From the NCBI GenBank assembly GCA_020425125.1, contig JAGQRV010000035.1, positions 1-34,564 on the forward strand: a stretch of DNA of 34,564 nt. The letters run 5' to 3'. Both the position numbers and the translations under genes were made by a program. Source of the DNA: Paracoccaceae bacterium. Lineage in GTDB: Bacteria > Pseudomonadota > Alphaproteobacteria > Rhodobacterales > Rhodobacteraceae. A model generated the notes under the pieces. The model did no database searches. It was given only the letters and a program-made list of their open reading frames with translations, and had not been told where the DNA came from. Shown here in pieces: positions 26,943 through 34,564 of this stretch (position 1 is its first letter; each line of letters opens with the position of its first letter).

Positions 26943-27326
26943 ATGGCGAAGACGCGGCTTGCGGACAGCAATGCGGCGCTGGCGCGGACGATGGGCGACA
27001 GGCTCGGCGTGACCGGCGCGGATCTGGAGCAGGTTCGGCATCGCGCCGGACGATGGCTGCCATGGCGGCTTCGGCGGGACGCGGACTACCTGATCGAGGC
27101 CGAGATGCTCGCCGCACATCCGAAGCTCCGGCATCTGGTTGATCCCGGGCGCAGCGCGCGGGCCGAGCGTCACTTGCGCGATCATCTGGCGACGCGCGAC
27201 CCGGTGCGGGAGCGCACCAACCGGCTTCTGGGCCAACTCGCGGCCTTCGCCTTCAACGTCCTGCTGTTTGCAGCCATCGTGATCGGCTTCATGTGGTGGC
27301 GGGGACTTATCGGGCCATCGCACTGA
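26943..27326 (+). CDS. Hypothetical C-terminally membrane-anchored protein
   Basis: I do not recognise a family. The 127-residue protein is mainly polar and arginine-rich (about residues 1-98, charged helices including HRAGRWLPWRLRRDADYLIEAEMLAAHP and RSARAERHLRDHL). It ends in one strongly hydrophobic segment (about 99-119, AFAFNVLLFAAIVIGFMWW), which would leave the bulk in the cytoplasm. Its codon choice resembles its neighbours, and a G-rich stretch precedes the ATG. It stands alone, divergent from the esterase gene and convergent with glyA, with a terminator between. Confidence 0.75.
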   Translation: MAKTRLADSNAALARTMGDRLGVTGADLEQVRHRAGRWLPWRLRRDADYLIEAEMLAAHPKLRHLVDPGRSARAERHLRDHLATRDPVRERTNRLLGQLAAFAFNVLLFAAIVIGFMWWRGLIGPSH

Positions 27327-27338
27327 GCCGAATGGAAA

Positions 27339-27363
27339 GGGCGCGTCGCCGAAGCGCGCGCCC
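27339..27363 (-). terminator. Intrinsic terminator of glyA (also serves the facing gene)
   Basis: The arms GGGCGCG-T-CGC and GCGCGCGCCC pair over 10 bp with one bulged base and a CGAA loop (TTCG on the minus strand, a very stable tetraloop). On the minus strand it is followed by TTTCC, as expected of a rho-independent terminator 24 bp after the glyA stop. Confidence 0.75.
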
Positions 27364-27387
27364 CCTGACCCGACTGTCTGGAAATGT

Positions 27388-28683
27388 TCAGAGTTCGGGA
27401 TAGATCGGGAAGCGACCGCAAAGCTCCGCGACGCGTCCCTTGACCGCGGCCTCCACGTCGCTGTTGCCGGAGCCGTCGCTGGCGGCGAGACCGTCAACGA
27501 CCTCGACGATCCAGTCGGCGATCTGGCGGAACTCCGGCTCGCCGAAGCCGCGGGTCGTCCCCGCGGGCGAACCGAGCCGCACGCCCGAGGTGATCGTCGG
27601 CTTTTCGGGATCGAACGGGATGCCGTTCTTGTTGCAGGTAATGTGAGCCCGGCCGAGCGCGGTTTCGGTGGCGTTGCCCTTGACGCCCTTGGGTCGGAGG
27701 TCGACGAGCAGCACATGTGTGTCGGTGCCGCCGGTGACGATGTCGAGCCCACCCTTCATCAACTGGTCGGCCATTGCCTGCGCGCTCTTCACGACCTGGG
27801 CCGCGTAGGTCTTGAACTCGGGCCGCAGCGCTTCGCCGAAGGCCACGGCCTTGGCGGCGATCACGTGCATCAGAGGTCCGCCCTGAATGCCGGGGAAGAT
27901 GGCCGAGTTCACCTTCTTGGCGATCTCTTCGTCGTTTGTCAGGATCATGCCGCCGCGCGGCCCGCGCAGCGTCTTGTGCGTGGTGGTGGTCGCGACATGG
28001 GCATGCGGGAAGGGCGAGGGGTGCACGCCGCCGGCCACGAGTCCCGCGAAATGGGCCATGTCGACCAGAAGATAGGCGCCGACGCCGTCGGCAATCTCGC
28101 GCATCCTGGCGAAGTCCACCACCCGCGGGATCGCGGAACCGCCGGCGATGATCAGCTTGGGCTTGTGCTCATCCGCCAGCGCAGCGATCTGGTCGTAGTC
28201 GATCCGCTGGTCCTGTTTGCGAACGCCGTACTGGACGGCCTTGAACCACTTGCCCGACTGGTTCGGCCTTGCGCCATGGGTCAGGTGTCCACCGGCGTCG
28301 AGGCTCATGCCGAGGATCGTGTCGCCGGGTTGCAGCAGCGCATTGAAGACACCCTGGTTGGCCTGGCTGCCGGAATTCGCCTGCACGTTGGCGAAATCGC
28401 AGCCGAACAATGCCTTGGCGCGGTCGATGGCGAGGTTTTCGGCGATATCGACGAACTGGCAGCCGCCATAATAGCGGCGGCCGGGATAGCCCTCGGCGTA
28501 TTTGTTGGTCAGAACCGATCCCTGCGCCTCGAGAACTGCGCGGCTGACGATGTTTTCGGATGCGATCAGTTCGATCTCGTCGCGCTGGCGGCCAAGCTCC
28601 TGACGGATCGCGCCGTAAAGATCCGGGTCACGGTCGGCGAGGGATTCGGTGAAGAAGCCTGCGTCTCGATGCTGTAGGTTCAT
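27388..28683 (-). CDS. glyA: Serine hydroxymethyltransferase
   Basis: GlyA interconverts serine and glycine with tetrahydrofolate, supplying 5,10-methylene-THF. The 431-residue protein shows [10 protein letters not shown] (about 38-47), [17 protein letters not shown] (about 58-74), the PLP lysine Lys237 in [36 protein letters not shown] and [16 protein letters not shown]. The ATG at 28683 ([11 protein letters not shown]) has a strong GAGGAGAG ribosome binding site; the frame is open nine codons further without support. It is transcribed divergently from nadK across 181 bp and ends in a clear terminator. Its nearness to gbcAB is suggestive, since betaine degradation ends in glycine and C1 units, but glyA is a housekeeping gene and the two are separate units. 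Confidence 0.98.
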   Translation of the reverse strand: MNLQHRDAGFFTESLADRDPDLYGAIRQELGRQRDEIELIASENIVSRAVLEAQGSVLTNKYAEGYPGRRYYGGCQFVDIAENLAIDRAKALFGCDFANVQANSGSQANQGVFNALLQPGDTILGMSLDAGGHLTHGARPNQSGKWFKAVQYGVRKQDQRIDYDQIAALADEHKPKLIIAGGSAIPRVVDFARMREIADGVGAYLLVDMAHFAGLVAGGVHPSPFPHAHVATTTTHKTLRGPRGGMILTNDEEIAKKVNSAIFPGIQGGPLMHVIAAKAVAFGEALRPEFKTYAAQVVKSAQAMADQLMKGGLDIVTGGTDTHVLLVDLRPKGVKGNATETALGRAHITCNKNGIPFDPEKPTITSGVRLGSPAGTTRGFGEPEFRQIADWIVEVVDGLAASDGSGNSDVEAAVKGRVAELCGRFPIYPEL

Positions 28684-28774
28684 GGGTTCTCTCCTCGGTG
28701 CTCGGACCATGGGGCGATGCGCCGCTGTCTTTTACGGCACAGGCACCCTCAGAGAAAGGCCTCGGCGAGACGCT

Positions 28775-28793
28775 TTTCGCTTCATTTGCGAAA
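28775..28793. promoter_or_regulatory. Inverted repeat in the glyA / nadK divergent region
   Basis: TTTCGC (28775-28780), seven bases and GCGAAA (28788-28793) form a perfect dyad about 92 bp from the glyA start and 72 bp from the nadK start. It is a candidate operator or promoter-region element. It matches no regulator consensus that I recognise. Confidence 0.25.
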
Positions 28794-28864
28794 TCCCGTT
28801 CGTTCGGAGAGGGTTGTTTCAGAGCCGCGGGCGCGCGAAGAGAGGTCAGGTGCGGGGACGGCAG

Positions 28865-29632
28865 ATGGCAGCGCGGCTGAAGATTTCCATTATGGCGAGC
28901 GAGTCGCCCATCGCTCAATCGGCGCGCCGCGAGCTTTCGGCGCTCTACGGGCATGTGCCGCCAAGCCAGGCCGAGGTCATCGTGGCGCTCGGCGGCGACG
29001 GCTTCATGCTCCAGACGATGCACGCGACCGAGGAACTCGATCTGCCGGTCTACGGCATGAACCGCGGCACGGTCGGCTTCCTGATGAACGAATACTCTGT
29101 CGTCGGGCTCCTGGAACGGCTGGAGTCAGCGGAAGAGACGGTGATCAACCCGCTGGTCATGCGCGCAGGGACTGGGGATGGAAAGGAGCACCGGGCGCTG
29201 GCCATCAACGAGGTTTCTCTCCTGCGCGCCGGACCGCAGGCGGCGCGCCTGAGGATCGTCGTGGACGGTCGGGTCCGGATGGAAGAGCTGATGTGCGATG
29301 GTGCGCTGGTCAGCACTCCGGCGGGCTCGACGGCCTACAACTATTCGGCGCACGGTCCGATTCTGCCTATCGGATCGGACGTTCTGGCGCTGACCGCGAT
29401 GGCAGCGTTTCGGCCACGGCGCTGGCGCGGCGCATTGCTGCCGAAAAGCGCACGGGTCCGCTTCGACGTTCTCGATCCCGACAAGCGGCCGGTGATGGCC
29501 GATGCCGACAGCCGGTCCGTGCGGCATGTGCATTGGGTCGAGATCGAGAGCGAGCCGCGCATACGCCACCGCATCCTGTTCGACCCGGGGCATGGCCTGG
29601 AAGAGCGGCTGATCCGGGAACAGTTCGTCTGA
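28865..29632 (+). CDS. nadK: NAD kinase
   Basis: NadK makes NADP+ from NAD+ and ATP. The 255-residue protein is of normal length for the alphaproteobacterial type and has the GGDG motif (43-46, VIVALGGDGFMLQTM), YGMNRGTVGFLMN, an INEVS segment, and the CDGALVSTPAGSTAYNYSAHGPILP signature that binds nucleotide. The ATG at 28865 is preceded by GGGGACGG; an internal ATG at 28892 is too far into the first strand. It is divergent from glyA, and 52 bp separate it from the DUF4396 gene, which may be in the same transcript. Confidence 0.95.
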   Translation: MAARLKISIMASESPIAQSARRELSALYGHVPPSQAEVIVALGGDGFMLQTMHATEELDLPVYGMNRGTVGFLMNEYSVVGLLERLESAEETVINPLVMRAGTGDGKEHRALAINEVSLLRAGPQAARLRIVVDGRVRMEELMCDGALVSTPAGSTAYNYSAHGPILPIGSDVLALTAMAAFRPRRWRGALLPKSARVRFDVLDPDKRPVMADADSRSVRHVHWVEIESEPRIRHRILFDPGHGLEERLIREQFV

Positions 29633-29684
29633 TCCGGCGTTGCCTTCGCAAACGACGCGAGCCCGCGCGATAGGTGTTTTCCGG

Positions 29685-30359
29685 ATGATCGAGATCCTGT
29701 CCGACCCGTTCGTCCTGGCAATCTGGGTCGCCGCAATGCTGGCGTCGCTGGCCATCGTGGTCTGGGATCTCAGCGTCAACAATTCCCATCTGATGAGCTT
29801 GATGAAGCTGGTCTGGACCCTGACCGTGCTCTATTCCGGTCCGCTCGGTCTGGCGATCTACTGCTTTTCAGGCCGCAAGAGCATTGCCACCGACAGCGAG
29901 CTCCGCCGCGGGTTCCGGTCGGTGGCACATTGCTGTTCGGGGTGCGGCATGGGCGAGTTCATCGGCGTATCCATCGCCGTCGGCCTGTTTTCCTTGGCGA
30001 ACTGGCCGACAGCCGCGATCACGTTTGTGCTCGCCTGCCTTTTCGGCTTTGGTCTGACCGTGGGACCGATGATGCAAGATGGCGCGACCTTCGCCAACGC
30101 GGCTCGGGATGCGCTCATCGCGGAAACCCCCAGCATCGCGGTCATGGAGATCGTCGCTTTGGCGGCGGATCTGAACGTTGCGGGGAATGCGACGATGGCC
30201 GACGTCATCTTCTGGTCGTCGCTGATCCTCTCGCTTAGCTGCGGTCTGATCGCGGCGTGGCCGGTCAATGTCGCGCTGATCCACTGGGGCGTGAAGAAGG
30301 GAATGATGGACCCGCGGATGGCGGATCACGCGCATTCCTCTCAGCACGCTCTCGGATAG
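29685..30359 (+). CDS. DUF4396 domain membrane protein
   Basis: This 224-residue polytopic membrane protein has about five hydrophobic segments (near 7-27, 40-62, 92-125, 150-162 and 175-200). The layout and the segments MKLVWTLTVLYSGPLGLAIY and HCCSGCGMGEFIGV match DUF4396, a family of unknown function. Putative metal-binding residues stand out: His82, Cys83, Cys84 and Cys87 in one cluster, His200 near the last helix (ALIHWGVKKGMM), and a histidine-rich tail (His215, 217, 221). The start is taken as ATG 29685, with AGGTG upstream. An alternative TTG at 29640 adds 15 residues lacking hydrophobic character. It lies 52 bp behind nadK and converges on prpE. Confidence 0.82.
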   Translation: MIEILSDPFVLAIWVAAMLASLAIVVWDLSVNNSHLMSLMKLVWTLTVLYSGPLGLAIYCFSGRKSIATDSELRRGFRSVAHCCSGCGMGEFIGVSIAVGLFSLANWPTAAITFVLACLFGFGLTVGPMMQDGATFANAARDALIAETPSIAVMEIVALAADLNVAGNATMADVIFWSSLILSLSCGLIAAWPVNVALIHWGVKKGMMDPRMADHAHSSQHALG

Positions 30360-30361
30360 GT

Positions 30362-30382
30362 CCGGGCGGTCGAGCCGCCCGG
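30362..30382. terminator. Bidirectional terminator hairpin between the DUF4396 gene and prpE
   Basis: CCGGGCGG (30362-30369), loop TCGAG and CCGCCCGG (30375-30382) make a perfect 8-bp stem, 2 bp after the DUF4396 stop and 22 bp after the prpE stop on the other strand. No long T-run follows on either side. Confidence 0.6.
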
Positions 30383-30404
30383 GAGTCCTCAGTACCGCTC
30401 TGGT

Positions 30405-32312
30405 CTATTTGGCCGCTTCGGCCTCCTTGGCATAGCCGAGCGTCAGGAGCGCCGTGCGCAGTTCATCGAGGATTGCCGGATCGTCGATGGTTGCGGGCAT
30501 CTTGAAAGTCTCGCCATCCGCGATCTTGGCCATCGTGCCGCGCAGGATCTTGCCCGACCGGGTCTTCGGCAGACGTTCGACCACCAGTGCAAGCTTGAAG
30601 GCCGCGACCGGCCCGATCTGATCGCGCACCAGCTTGACGCATTCCTTGACGATGTCGCCGTGCGGACGCTCTACCCCTTTCGAAATGCACAGGAACCCCA
30701 TGGGAAGCTGGCCCTTCAGCTGGTCGGCGACGCCGATCACCGCACATTCGGCGACGTCCGGGTGCGAGGTCAGCACTTCCTCCATCGCGCCGGTGGACAG
30801 CCGGTGACCGGCCACATTGATGACGTCATCGGTGCGCGCCATGATGTAGAGATAGCCCTCCTCGTCGACCATCCCCGCATCGCCGGTTTCGTAGTAGCCG
30901 GGGAAATGTTCGAGATAGCTCTTGCGGAAGCGGGCCTCGGCATTCCACAGACCAGGCAGGGTTCCCGGCGGCAGCGGCAGCTTGATCGCGATGGCGCCAA
31001 GCTCGCCCGGCTTCACCGGGTGGCCGGCCTCATCGAGGATCTGCACGTCATAGCCTGGCATTGCGACCGAAGGCGAGCCGACCTTGACCGGCAGGGCTTC
31101 GATCCCCAAGGGGTTCGCGGCAATGGCATAGCCGGTTTCCGTCTGCCACCAGTGGTCGATCACCGGCACGTTCAGAAGTGCCTCGGCCCACTTGATCGTA
31201 TCGGGATCTGCCCGTTCGCCGGCCAGAAAGAGCGCGCGCAAACCACTGGTGTCGTACTTCTTGTGAAATTCGCCTTCGGGGTCCTCGCGGCGGATTGCCC
31301 GGACCGCCGTCGGCGCGGTGAACAGCACCTTGACGTCGTGGTCGCGGACCACCCGCCAGAAGGTGCCCGGATCGGGTGTGCCGACTGGCTTTCCTTCAAA
31401 GACGATCGTGGTGCAGCCGTGGATGAGCGGCGCGTAGCAGATGTAGGAATGGCCGACCACCCATCCCACATCGGAGGCAGCCCAGAAGACTTCGCCCGGC
31501 TCCATGGCGTAGATGTTGGTCATCGTCCATTCGAGAGCGACGAGGTGGCCGCCGGTGGCGCGGATGACGCCTTTCGGGGCGCCGGTCGTCCCCGACGTAT
31601 ACAGGATGTAGGCCGGGTGATTTCCTTCGACGGGTACGCACTCAGCCGGTTCGACGCCATACTGGAATGTGTGCCAGGCGACGTCGCGCCCTTCCTCCAG
31701 ATGCGCCACTTCCTGATCGCGCTGGAATATCACGCAGAAATCCGGCTGGTGGGTCGACTGGGCCAGCGCGCCATCCAGGAGGGGCTTGTAATGTACCACG
31801 CGGCCCGGTTCGATCCCGCAGGAGGCGGCGATGATGCATTTCGGCTTGGCGTCGTCGATCCGCACGGCCAGTTCGTGTGCGGCGAAGCCGCCGAAGACGA
31901 CGGAATGAATTGCGCCAAGCCGGGCACAGGCCAGCATCGCCTCCAGAGCCTCAGGGACCATGGGCATGTAGATGATGACGCGGTCGCCCTTTTCGACGCC
32001 CTTGGCGCGCAGGGCCCCTGCCAGACTGGCGACCCGGTCGCGCAGTTCGGCATAGGTAATTTCGTGGGTCGAATGCGTGACCGGGCTGTCGTGAATGATA
32101 GCGATGCGGTCCCCGTGACCGGCCTCGACGTGGCGGTCGACGGCGTTCCAGCACGCATTGACCATACCGTCCGAATACCATTCATAGAGCGGCGCATTTT
32201 CGTCGAAGAGCGCTTTCGTGGGCGCCTTGACCCAGTCGATCGAAGCGGCGGCGTCCATCCAGAAGGCTTCGGGATCGGACTTCCAGCGTGCGTAGACTTC
32301 GGAATACGACAT
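30405..32312 (-). CDS. prpE: Propionate--CoA ligase (propionyl-CoA synthetase)
   Basis: PrpE is an AMP-forming acyl-CoA synthetase that activates propionate; some marine relatives also activate acrylate. The 635-residue protein has YILYTSGTTGAPKGVIRATGGH (P-loop-like A3 motif), WWQTETGYAIAANP, YYETGDAGMVDEEGYLYIMARTDDVINVAGHRLSTG (A7-A8) and the catalytic Lys588 in LPKTRSGKILRGT. The opening MSYSEVYARWKSDPEAFWMDAAASIDW is that of the PrpE group rather than Acs. The ATG at 32312 has an excellent GGAGGAGGAA site. The gene stands alone, with a perfect TTGACA and an inverted repeat in its upstream region. No methylcitrate-cycle or propionyl-CoA carboxylase genes are in view. Confidence 0.92.
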   Translation of the reverse strand: MSYSEVYARWKSDPEAFWMDAAASIDWVKAPTKALFDENAPLYEWYSDGMVNACWNAVDRHVEAGHGDRIAIIHDSPVTHSTHEITYAELRDRVASLAGALRAKGVEKGDRVIIYMPMVPEALEAMLACARLGAIHSVVFGGFAAHELAVRIDDAKPKCIIAASCGIEPGRVVHYKPLLDGALAQSTHQPDFCVIFQRDQEVAHLEEGRDVAWHTFQYGVEPAECVPVEGNHPAYILYTSGTTGAPKGVIRATGGHLVALEWTMTNIYAMEPGEVFWAASDVGWVVGHSYICYAPLIHGCTTIVFEGKPVGTPDPGTFWRVVRDHDVKVLFTAPTAVRAIRREDPEGEFHKKYDTSGLRALFLAGERADPDTIKWAEALLNVPVIDHWWQTETGYAIAANPLGIEALPVKVGSPSVAMPGYDVQILDEAGHPVKPGELGAIAIKLPLPPGTLPGLWNAEARFRKSYLEHFPGYYETGDAGMVDEEGYLYIMARTDDVINVAGHRLSTGAMEEVLTSHPDVAECAVIGVADQLKGQLPMGFLCISKGVERPHGDIVKECVKLVRDQIGPVAAFKLALVVERLPKTRSGKILRGTMAKIADGETFKMPATIDDPAILDELRTALLTLGYAKEAEAAK

Positions 32313-32394
32313 TCGGTTCCTCCTCCAGGTTGGTGGGAGTATTTTCGGGGCGCGTTGTTCCGGCAAGGTGACAAAGCCGCCGCGGTGCCAACTC

Positions 32395-32442
32395 CGAAAA
32401 CTGCTTTTCGCGTTTTCAGATCGGCGTTTACATCTCTGTCAA
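32395..32442 (-). promoter_or_regulatory. Candidate prpE promoter and operator
   Basis: On the minus strand a perfect TTGACA (32442-32437) is followed after 17 bp by a poor -10 (CTGAAA). Directly downstream lies the inverted repeat CGAAAA-GCAG-TTTTCG (32410-32395), about where transcription would begin. The weak -10 next to a dyad suggests a regulated promoter. It is about 83 bp from the prpE start to the near edge of the dyad. Confidence 0.3.
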
Positions 32443-32535
32443 TTTCACCTGCGCCGCTTTGGCTGCGCCACGTGCGGTCCGGTCGCCGCATCGGCGGGCG
32501 ACATGCCGCCCCGTTAGGCCAAGACAACAGGCCGG

Positions 32536-32553
32536 TGGCGGCCGAAGCCGCCA
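32536..32553 (-). terminator. UUCG-loop hairpin downstream of maeB
   Basis: On the minus strand TGGCGGC-TTCG-GCCGCCA is a perfect 7-bp stem closed by a stable C(UUCG)G loop, 48 bp after the maeB stop. Only a loose run of T residues follows, so termination may be inefficient. Confidence 0.5.
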
Positions 32554-32601
32554 GCCTTTGCGCAGCCGGTGTCCTGCGGAATATCCGGCTTCTCGACGGG
32601 G

Positions 32602-34564
32602 TCAGCCGTACTTGGCGACAGGCGTTCCCGCAATGGCAGTCATGTTCAGCAGTCCGCGCGGGGTAATGGACGGGGTCACGATATGGGCCCGATTGCCCAT
32701 GCCCATCAGGATCGGTCCCACTTCGAGCCCACGAGCCTTGGCTTTCAGGACGTTGCGCACGCCTGAAGCAGCGTCTGCGATGGTGAAGACGAGTCCGTTC
32801 GCGGGGCCGGTGAAGCGCGCATGGGGAAAGACGCGGTCCCGCACCTCGGTGAAGAGTGCACAATCCACGTTCATTTCGCCCTCATAGGCGAAATCGCGTG
32901 GCGCGCTGTCGAGGATCTTCATCGCCGCCCGTGCGGTGCAACCCGACCGGGAATCGAGGTTGCCGAACTCGCTCGACGAACAGATTGCGATCTTGGGCAC
33001 GATGCCGAATCGGCGCATGTGTCGTGCGCAGCCAATCACGGTCTGGGCCATCTGTTCAGGCGTGGGTTCGGGGTTCACGTGCGTGTCGGCGACGAAGAGG
33101 GGTCCATCCTCCATGATCATCAGCGACAGCGCGGCGGTCGGCGAAAGCTTATCCGTTCCAAGGATTTGGCTGATATAGTTGAGGTGCCACAGATACTGGC
33201 CGAACGTTCCGCAAATCAGGCTGTCAGCCTCGCCCCGGTGCACCATGATGGCGGCAATCGCGGTGGTGTTGGTGCGGACGATGGCACGGGCGAGGTCCGG
33301 CGTGACGCCGCGCCTCTCCATCAGGGACAGGTAGGTTTCCCAGTAGTCACGGTAGCGCGGGTCGTCCTGAGGGTTGACCACCTGGAAGTCCCGGTCGGGA
33401 CGGATGGACAGGCCGGCACGTTCGCAGCGCAGGGTGATCACGTCGGGCCGCCCGATCAGGATCGGCGTCTCGGGCGTTTCCTCCATGATCGCCTGTGCGG
33501 CACGCAGCACGCGCTCGTCCTCGCCTTCGGCGAAGACGATGCGGCGCGCCTCCGATGCGGCGGCCTCGAAGACGGGGCGCATCAGCAGCGCCGAGCGGAA
33601 GACAGAGCTGTCGAGGCTGGCCTTGTAGGCCTTGAGATCCTCGATCGGGCGTTCGGCGACTCCGCTCTCCATCGCCGCCTTGGCAACCGCAGTTGCAACG
33701 ACGCCGATCAGGCGGGGATCGAACGGTTTCGGGATCAGGTAATCGGCGCCGAAGGTCAGTTGCTCGCCCTTGTAGGCCGCCGCAGCTTCCGCGCTGGTGG
33801 TTGCCCGCGCCAGCGCCGCGATCCCCTCGACGCAGGCGATCTGCATGGCGTCGTTGATCTGGATCGCGCCGACGTCAAGCGCGCCGCGGAAGATGAACGG
33901 AAAGCAGAGAACATTGTTGACCTGGTTCGGGAAATCCGACCGGCCCGTGGCAATGATCGCGTCGGGCGCGACCTCACGGGCGAGGTCCGGCATGATCTCG
34001 GGGGTAGGGTTGGCCAGCGCGAAGATGATGGGTCGGGCCGCCATCCGCTTGACCATGTCGGGCGTCAGCACCCGCGGGCCCGACAGTCCAAGGAACAGGT
34101 CGGCGCCTTCGATCACATCGCTCAGCGTGCGCAGGTCGCTCGCCTGGGCATAGGCGGCTTTCTGCGGGTTCATGTCTTCCTGCCGGCCCTCGTAGACCAG
34201 GCCACGGATGTCGCAAAGCCAGACGTTCTCGCGCTTGACGCCGAGCTTCAGCAGCATGTTGAGGCAGGCGATTCCGGCCGCGCCGCCTCCGGTCGACACC
34301 ACCTTGATGTCCGCGAAATTCTTGCCCGCGACATTCAGCGCATTCGTGGCGGCGGCACCGACCACGATTGCGGTGCCGTGCTGGTCGTCGTGGAAGACCG
34401 GGATCCGCATCCGCTTGCGGCAGGTTTCCTCGACGATGAAGCAATCCGGCGCCTTGATGTCTTCGAGGTTGATCGCCCCGAAGCTCGGCTCCAGCGCGCA
34501 GACGATCTCGGCCAGCTTCTCCGGGTCGGGTTCGTTCACTTCGATGTCGAAGCAGTCGATATTG
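32602..34564 (-). CDS. maeB: NADP-dependent malic enzyme with C-terminal phosphotransacetylase-like domain (5' end outside window)
   Basis: MaeB decarboxylates malate to pyruvate with NADP+. About 654 codons are visible and the frame is open to the window edge (NIDCFDIEVNEPDPEK...), so roughly the first 100 residues of the usual 750-770 are missing. The visible malic domain has INLEDIKAPDCFIVEE, MRIPVFHDDQHGTAIVVGAA, the Rossmann motif VVSTGGGAAGIACLNML and GRSDFPNQVNN. From about residue 315 of the visible part follows a phosphotransacetylase-like domain (RRIVFAEGEDERVLRAAQ... to ...GMGNRAHIVTPSITPRGLLNMTAIA), which in this family usually serves regulation by acetyl-CoA. It ends 289 bp before prpE on the same strand. 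Confidence 0.95.
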   Translation of the reverse strand, partial: NIDCFDIEVNEPDPEKLAEIVCALEPSFGAINLEDIKAPDCFIVEETCRKRMRIPVFHDDQHGTAIVVGAAATNALNVAGKNFADIKVVSTGGGAAGIACLNMLLKLGVKRENVWLCDIRGLVYEGRQEDMNPQKAAYAQASDLRTLSDVIEGADLFLGLSGPRVLTPDMVKRMAARPIIFALANPTPEIMPDLAREVAPDAIIATGRSDFPNQVNNVLCFPFIFRGALDVGAIQINDAMQIACVEGIAALARATTSAEAAAAYKGEQLTFGADYLIPKPFDPRLIGVVATAVAKAAMESGVAERPIEDLKAYKASLDSSVFRSALLMRPVFEAAASEARRIVFAEGEDERVLRAAQAIMEETPETPILIGRPDVITLRCERAGLSIRPDRDFQVVNPQDDPRYRDYWETYLSLMERRGVTPDLARAIVRTNTTAIAAIMVHRGEADSLICGTFGQYLWHLNYISQILGTDKLSPTAALSLMIMEDGPLFVADTHVNPEPTPEQMAQTVIGCARHMRRFGIVPKIAICSSSEFGNLDSRSGCTARAAMKILDSAPRDFAYEGEMNVDCALFTEVRDRVFPHARFTGPANGLVFTIADAASGVRNVLKAKARGLEVGPILMGMGNRAHIVTPSITPRGLLNMTAIAGTPVAKYG

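Larger units (their letters stand above)
32313..32601. other. Intergenic region prpE / maeB (289 bp)
   Basis: No gene is seen. The part next to prpE holds its probable promoter and a dyad; the part next to maeB holds a UUCG hairpin. Between them I recognise nothing. Confidence 0.5.

Overview
This is an ordinary, gene-dense chromosomal segment of a GC-rich alphaproteobacterium. It most resembles Rhodobacterales (Rhodobacteraceae/Paracoccaceae). That placement rests on gene content and protein style: a type B PutA without a DNA-binding domain, an ALDH16-like two-domain aldehyde dehydrogenase, a SpeA/agmatinase/carboxyspermidine polyamine cluster, and GbcA/GbcB-like betaine demethylase genes. 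The species cannot be named from the sequence alone. Both edges cut genes: an aldehyde dehydrogenase on the left and a malic enzyme on the right. I see no insertion sequence, prophage, CRISPR array or rRNA. One tRNA gene, tRNA-Arg(UCU), is present.

Layout. 1-4647: the end of an ALDH16-type dehydrogenase converges on putA (proline to glutamate). 4783-10244 (minus): a tightly packed, mostly overlapping gene run in transcription order D-Ala-D-Ala carboxypeptidase, tmk, holB, TatD-family nuclease, PhnP-like metallo-hydrolase, AEC transporter, with a fructosamine-kinase-like gene just upstream (10324-11133). 11354-16766 (plus): a complete arginine-to-spermidine route (speA, carboxyspermidine dehydrogenase, nspC, agmatinase), followed by a lipoprotein MltB-type lytic transglycosylase. 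18153-21804 (minus): the 5-oxoprolinase genes pxpB-pxpC-pxpA, then an aldo/keto reductase. 22169-24489 (plus): gbcA-gbcB, a Rieske monooxygenase and its reductase, most likely for glycine betaine demethylation. 24506-25342 (minus): a TauE/SafE exporter. 25686-25762 (minus): tRNA-Arg. 25894-27326: a 60-residue membrane protein, an alpha/beta hydrolase (minus) and a small C-terminally anchored protein. 27388-30359: divergent glyA and nadK, then a DUF4396 membrane protein. 30405-34564 (minus): prpE and the malic enzyme maeB.

How the genes work together. Much of the window feeds small nitrogenous solutes into glutamate, glycine and one-carbon metabolism: PutA (proline to glutamate), PxpABC (5-oxoproline to glutamate), GbcAB (betaine to dimethylglycine) and GlyA (glycine/serine). 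PrpE and MaeB handle propionate activation and malate-to-pyruvate flux. The rest is housekeeping: replication, nucleotide and NADP supply, and peptidoglycan turnover.

No new multi-gene system is evident. The most interesting leads are non-coding: an inverted repeat followed by a terminator-like hairpin with a T-run just ahead of gbcA, tandem hairpins inside the polyamine cluster between the dehydrogenase and decarboxylase genes, palindromes in the pxpB/gbcA and prpE upstream regions, and a weak FNR-like site ahead of the 60-residue membrane protein. All functional readings are inferences from sequence.
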